Positions 4,868 through 8,332 of a stretch of 8,332 nt of DNA are shown one piece after another. The notes under the pieces were generated by a model. That model worked only from the letters and a program-made list of their open reading frames with translations, was not told the origin of the DNA and did not search any database. This stretch comes from Armatimonadota bacterium (GTDB lineage Bacteria; Armatimonadota; Armatimonadia; Armatimonadales; Armatimonadaceae), in the NCBI GenBank assembly GCA_030833025.1, contig JAURHZ010000093.1:1-8332 (forward strand), in the 5' to 3' direction. The first letter of the stretch is position 1; each line of letters begins with the position of its first letter. A program made the position numbers and the translations under genes.

Positions 4868-7735
4868 TTAGGTAACGACAAGCTTGCTGGTGCCATCCCC
4901 GTTTGGTTGCACAACAATCCGCGCCTGCAGCCGTTCCTGTAACGCCCCGACGTGGGAAATGATGCCCACTTGCCGACCCGTGTCCGTCCGCAACATTTGT
5001 AGTGCTGACAATGCAGTTTCCAATGTCTCAGCATCGAGAGTGCCAAAGCCTTCATCGATGAAGAGGCTGTCGATACGTGCTGAGCGGCTGGCAATATCGG
5101 ACAGGCCAAGGGCGAGGCTTAGGGATGTCAGGAACTTCTCGCCACCAGAGAGGCTAGATGTAACCCGCGTGGCATCCAGGTTGCGTCGATCCACCACTAA
5201 AATGCCAAGTCCATCCGTGTCGACACCGCGTAGCTGATAGCGATTACTGAACGACTGCAGGCGCTGATTTGCGTAGCCAAGCAGTGCATCCATCCCGATA
5301 CGCTGCACAAGACGGGTCAGCTTATCTCCACCGAATTTCTCATCGAGAAGTTTCCAACGGCCTTCGCTTATCCCCTTTTCTGCAAGCTGACGCTCAAGGT
5401 CTAAGAGCTGGGAGCGAATCTTTGCATCGTTGTTGACGGCCTCTCCCAGCGATGACTGCTCAGCAATCGCATCATTTGATGCCTGACGCTTTGCGTTCGC
5501 CTCCGCAGCAATTGCATCCACCAATTCCTGTGTCGAAGGCAACGGTGGCTGCACGGCTTCCAGGGCCGCGAGCGTTTGTCGTACATTCTGGAGATTGCCC
5601 ACCAAAAGTCGCTCAGCGTTGATGAGAGTTTCACGCTGCGCTTCAATCACCCGACATTCGTTATCTGTGAGGCTAATGGCATCGAGCTCGGTAGGATTAT
5701 CGACTTGATGTTCGGCTAGCTGCGCGTTGTAAAGCTCAGTTGCCAGTTTTACAGCCGCGGTCTGTTGCGCCACCTGCTCCAATGCAGAACTTACTGCAGA
5801 ATCGGCCTTGGTCAGAGTATCTATATGACGGGTGTAAACCTCAACAGCCTTATCCATCGATTTCCATGTCGGGGCTGGTTGCTCAGCGGCGGCAACATCA
5901 TTTGCATCCCGGCCATCCGCCTGAACCCGGCGTAGTAACACTTCCGCTGCGGTGTAAGTCAGCACATTAATCAGTGCTGCAAGGTGGTCATCGATATTCG
6001 CGATGTTCTGAACGTCTGGGGACAGATTTACGGCCTTTAGTGTTGCACTTAATTGTGATGCATCCGATGCCGTACGCGCTGTGGCAGCCTTCCAGTTTGC
6101 AATCAGCCCGTTGTCATTGGTCAGGCTTGCGTGCAAGATACCAGCACGATTCACACGACTTTCAAGACGCTTGAGCTCTGCCTGCGCTGCGGTAAGTTTT
6201 GCGTTGGCATCAATAAGCTCCGTTGCGGATGTTCCCGTTGCAGGCGCCGTTACGACTATCTGCCGGCACAGCGGGCAATCCTTGCCGTTCTGAAGCTGTT
6301 GTTCGAGTTCGGCAACCTTGGAAAGGCTCGCGATGCTTTGCATCAGTGCATCCACGGTGCGGCGCTCACGTGTAACTTGGTCATCTAGATTAGCAAGCAT
6401 CGATGTGTATGCGCGCTCCACAGCACTCGCCGCCGCCTCACGGGCCGCAAGCGTCTCAGGTTCTGCATCAAGACCAGCGGCCTCAACAATCGTCGGGACC
6501 TCGGTCATCTTCTGCCAGAGCAACTGCCATGCTTTTTCGGCATCTGCCTTGCTACGCCCGACCTGAGGTAATGCAGTCCGAATGGCGTTTAGGTCTTGTG
6601 CGATAGGCTGAATCACAGCGATGTCATCTGAAATAGATACAAAAGGTTGCCAGGCGATTGCTTCGGCCGCACGCGATGCTGTGATCAACCCATTTTGCAT
6701 CGTTTCCCGACCGTAGCGGAGAACTTGTGCACGGGTCACTGCCACAACCGCTGCGGCTTGACTCGCTGTCGCAATGGCAGATTTGTGATCTGTTTCGGCC
6801 TTGGTTAAACGCACTGTTGCACCTGTGAGATCACGCTTTGCATCGTACACAGGCTTAAGCGTACGGAAGCGGGCAAGTCGGTCAACGTTTGGCTGATGTG
6901 CTTTCACCGATGCCTGTGCAGCGGTCAGTTCCGCGTTAAAGCTGAATTCCGCCTTTATTGCTTTGATGTAATCAGCAGCAGATTTTGCACGTGCTGCAAT
7001 GTCATCGGCTTCTTTCTTGGCTTTAGGTACAAGAACATTCAAGGTGGCCAGGCGATCCGTTTTAACTTTGAGGTCATCTGGTTCGAGCAAGCTAATCTCC
7101 AGGCCAGTGATGTTATCTCGCAGCGATTTTGATGCTGAAGCAGCTTGCTTGAATGCCTTGCGGATTGCCTCTCCGATTTCGCGGTACTTACCGGTTCCCG
7201 TAAGCTTTTCAAGAATCTGGGTGCGTTCATCATCCTTGGCGGTTAGAAAGCGATCGAATTCCCCCTGTGGCAGCAATGCGACTCGTTGGAACTGTTCAAA
7301 GTTAAGGCCGAGAATGCTTTCAGCCGCTGCGCGTGCCTTGACAACCTGCTCTGCGATGACCTCGATGTTGCCATCACTCAGAACACGCTTCAGGCTGGCT
7401 TCTGGACTCTGCAATGCGCCATCTACGGCCCCTCGGGCACGGCGCAGCCTCCAAGATGCCTCATATGTAGTGTCCCCACAGGCAAACAGCAGCGTCGCTT
7501 CGCTGATCGCCGTGTTTGTTGTCATCACATCGGTGGGCGATGACTTCCCGCCGTAGCGACAGGCCTGCCCATAGAGCGCGAGGGTGATGGCATCGAGGAT
7601 GGTGGTTTTCCCGCTCCCGGTCGGCCCGATGATGGCAAAGAGTCCGCAGCCTGCGAGGTTGCCAGCTGTGAAATCAATTGTGTGGCGGCCGCGGAGCGAG
7701 TTGATATTTTCGATGGTCAGTTTGATGGGTTTCAT
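4868..7735 (-). CDS. sbcC: Exonuclease subunit SbcC (Rad50-like ATPase)
   Basis: The SMC-like ATPase of SbcCD, the bacterial Mre11-Rad50 complex. The complex cleaves DNA hairpins and protein-blocked ends and degrades double-stranded DNA in an ATP-dependent way in the cytoplasm. Seen (955-aa numbering): the start MKPIKLTIENINSLRG is followed by Walker A GPTGSGKT (37-44) and the Q-loop region FEQFQRVALLPQGEF (about 146-160). Long alanine-rich coiled-coil arms lie on either side of the zinc hook CPLC (487-490), which sits at the exact middle. The ABC signature LSGGEK is at 862-867 and Walker B LFIDEGFGTLD has D894/E895. The protein is somewhat shorter than the ~1050-aa E. coli SbcC because of shorter arms. 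Start choice: the ATG at 7735 follows the sbcD stop by one base and matches the family N-terminus. The ATG at 7744 (three residues longer) and the ATG at 7792 are alternatives. It is the last gene of the operon and ends in a strong terminator. Confidence 0.96.
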   Translation of the reverse strand: MKPIKLTIENINSLRGRHTIDFTAGNLAGCGLFAIIGPTGSGKTTILDAITLALYGQACRYGGKSSPTDVMTTNTAISEATLLFACGDTTYEASWRLRRARGAVDGALQSPEASLKRVLSDGNIEVIAEQVVKARAAAESILGLNFEQFQRVALLPQGEFDRFLTAKDDERTQILEKLTGTGKYREIGEAIRKAFKQAASASKSLRDNITGLEISLLEPDDLKVKTDRLATLNVLVPKAKKEADDIAARAKSAADYIKAIKAEFSFNAELTAAQASVKAHQPNVDRLARFRTLKPVYDAKRDLTGATVRLTKAETDHKSAIATASQAAAVVAVTRAQVLRYGRETMQNGLITASRAAEAIAWQPFVSISDDIAVIQPIAQDLNAIRTALPQVGRSKADAEKAWQLLWQKMTEVPTIVEAAGLDAEPETLAAREAAASAVERAYTSMLANLDDQVTRERRTVDALMQSIASLSKVAELEQQLQNGKDCPLCRQIVVTAPATGTSATELIDANAKLTAAQAELKRLESRVNRAGILHASLTNDNGLIANWKAATARTASDASQLSATLKAVNLSPDVQNIANIDDHLAALINVLTYTAAEVLLRRVQADGRDANDVAAAEQPAPTWKSMDKAVEVYTRHIDTLTKADSAVSSALEQVAQQTAAVKLATELYNAQLAEHQVDNPTELDAISLTDNECRVIEAQRETLINAERLLVGNLQNVRQTLAALEAVQPPLPSTQELVDAIAAEANAKRQASNDAIAEQSSLGEAVNNDAKIRSQLLDLERQLAEKGISEGRWKLLDEKFGGDKLTRLVQRIGMDALLGYANQRLQSFSNRYQLRGVDTDGLGILVVDRRNLDATRVTSSLSGGEKFLTSLSLALGLSDIASRSARIDSLFIDEGFGTLDAETLETALSALQMLRTDTGRQVGIISHVGALQERLQARIVVQPNGDGTSKLVVT

Positions 7736-7736
7736 A

Positions 7737-8332
7737 TCAGCCATTACTCCTTGGTTCGAGGACATCGGTTCGCAGCAGTGTAAGAAGTGCATCGAACTCG
7801 CTTGGGTTGTCGTTTCGAGGCATTAAGCGCTCCATCAGGTGTTGAATCGTGCCGTATTCATTCCCACGGATGATGTCCAATTCTGAGAGAAGCTCATCGG
7901 TGGTGCGTTCGGTCACTGTAGAAAAACCGCCATCGGGAATCTCTCGCTGAACGCCTCCGACAGGAGCGTAGCCCTTTGATGACACATATTTCTTAAGGCT
8001 TGCGGAGAGGCTATCGGCGCTCTGGAAGGTTTCATCTGATGTCAACACCAGCTCAACCCATGGCTGAAGCTCATCATCGGTGGGTTGTGCCAAGTCATCG
8101 ATCTTTCGCTCAAGCTCCTGGATAGTGCCCCGGAGCTGAACGAGGCGGCGGTTACCGATAATGGGTAGCGTGTGGATGGTGAGGGTATTGGATGCATCGA
8201 TATCGATGATTTGGAACGCCTTTTGGTGGCTACCTTCGGAGAAGCCGAGGGCGATGGGGCTGCCCGAGTAGCGGATATGCCCACCATTTTCAGCTCCTTT
8301 TGGAAAGCTTTGCGGGCGGTGGAGGTGCCCGA
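7737..8332 (-). CDS. sbcD: Exonuclease subunit SbcD (Mre11-like nuclease), C-terminal part
   Basis: The metal-dependent phosphoesterase subunit of SbcCD. About 197 C-terminal codons are visible; the 5' part lies beyond the right edge. Seen: reading from the edge, GHLHRPQ is the last metal-binding motif of the Mre11/SbcD phosphoesterase domain, followed by IRYSGSPIALGFSEG, a hallmark of SbcD proteins (E. coli has a closely similar GHIHRAQ and YCGSPI). The rest is the mixed alpha/beta C-terminal domain and a helical tail that contacts the base of the SbcC coiled coil. The TGA stop at 7739-7737 lies one base before the preferred sbcC ATG, so the pair forms one operon with coupled translation. 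A TTG at 8093 is internal to this frame and is not a start. Confidence 0.95.
   Translation of the reverse strand, partial: GHLHRPQSFPKGAENGGHIRYSGSPIALGFSEGSHQKAFQIIDIDASNTLTIHTLPIIGNRRLVQLRGTIQELERKIDDLAQPTDDELQPWVELVLTSDETFQSADSLSASLKKYVSSKGYAPVGGVQREIPDGGFSTVTERTTDELLSELDIIRGNEYGTIQHLMERLMPRNDNPSEFDALLTLLRTDVLEPRSNG
7747..7752 (-). promoter_or_regulatory. Shine-Dalgarno site of sbcC within sbcD
   Basis: AAGGAG on the minus strand is the only strong SD near the sbcC start. It is 2 nt from the ATG at 7744 (too close) and 11 nt from the ATG at 7735 (long but tolerated). This favours the 7735 start, together with the family N-terminus and its position one base after the sbcD stop. Confidence 0.6.

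Noticed and set aside
8042..8287. 81-codon open frame, minus strand, at the right end
   Set aside because: It is out of frame with the sbcD coding sequence, whose GHLHRPQ and YSGSPIALGF motifs fix the true frame.

Overview
This 8.3-kb window is ordinary-looking bacterial chromosome of about 54% GC (estimated by eye). It holds two divergent transcription blocks and has no RNA genes, CRISPR arrays, insertion sequences or other mobile elements that I can see. The LptF/LptG-type lipopolysaccharide-export permeases point to a diderm (Gram-negative-type) bacterium. I cannot name the phylum from the sequence. The GTG starts placed directly after promoter-like -10 boxes, without Shine-Dalgarno (SD) sites, suggest a lineage that uses leaderless mRNAs next to SD-led ones.

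Layout. Positions 1-375 (minus) hold the N-terminal 125 codons of a small STAS/DUF4325-like protein that runs off the left edge. Positions 376-474 are a compact divergent promoter region. Positions 475-1557 and 1554-2609 (plus) are lptF and lptG, which overlap by ATGA and are translationally coupled. They end only 10 bp from the 3' end of a convergent 642-codon gene (2620-4548, minus). That gene resembles toroid-plus-beta-sandwich polysaccharide lyases but is not a family I can name. Positions 4549-4867 are an AT-richer intergenic region with a strong rho-independent terminator (4809-4845) and a possible promoter for the 642-codon gene. Positions 4868-7735 (minus) are sbcC. Positions 7737-8332 (minus) are the C-terminal part of sbcD, which continues past the right edge.

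How they work together. SbcD (nuclease) and SbcC (SMC-like ATPase with zinc hook) form the SbcCD/Mre11-Rad50 complex for processing hairpins and DNA ends. They are encoded as a tight sbcD-sbcC operon that ends in the terminator. LptF and LptG form the membrane part of the LptB2FG transporter, which extracts lipopolysaccharide from the inner membrane. The 642-aa protein is transcribed separately. I found no clear new defence or mobile system. The points most worth a second look are the paired leaderless GTG starts, an (ACCCC)3 tract filling the lptF promoter spacer, the unassigned 642-aa protein without a signal peptide, and an apparent excess of the word GGATG.
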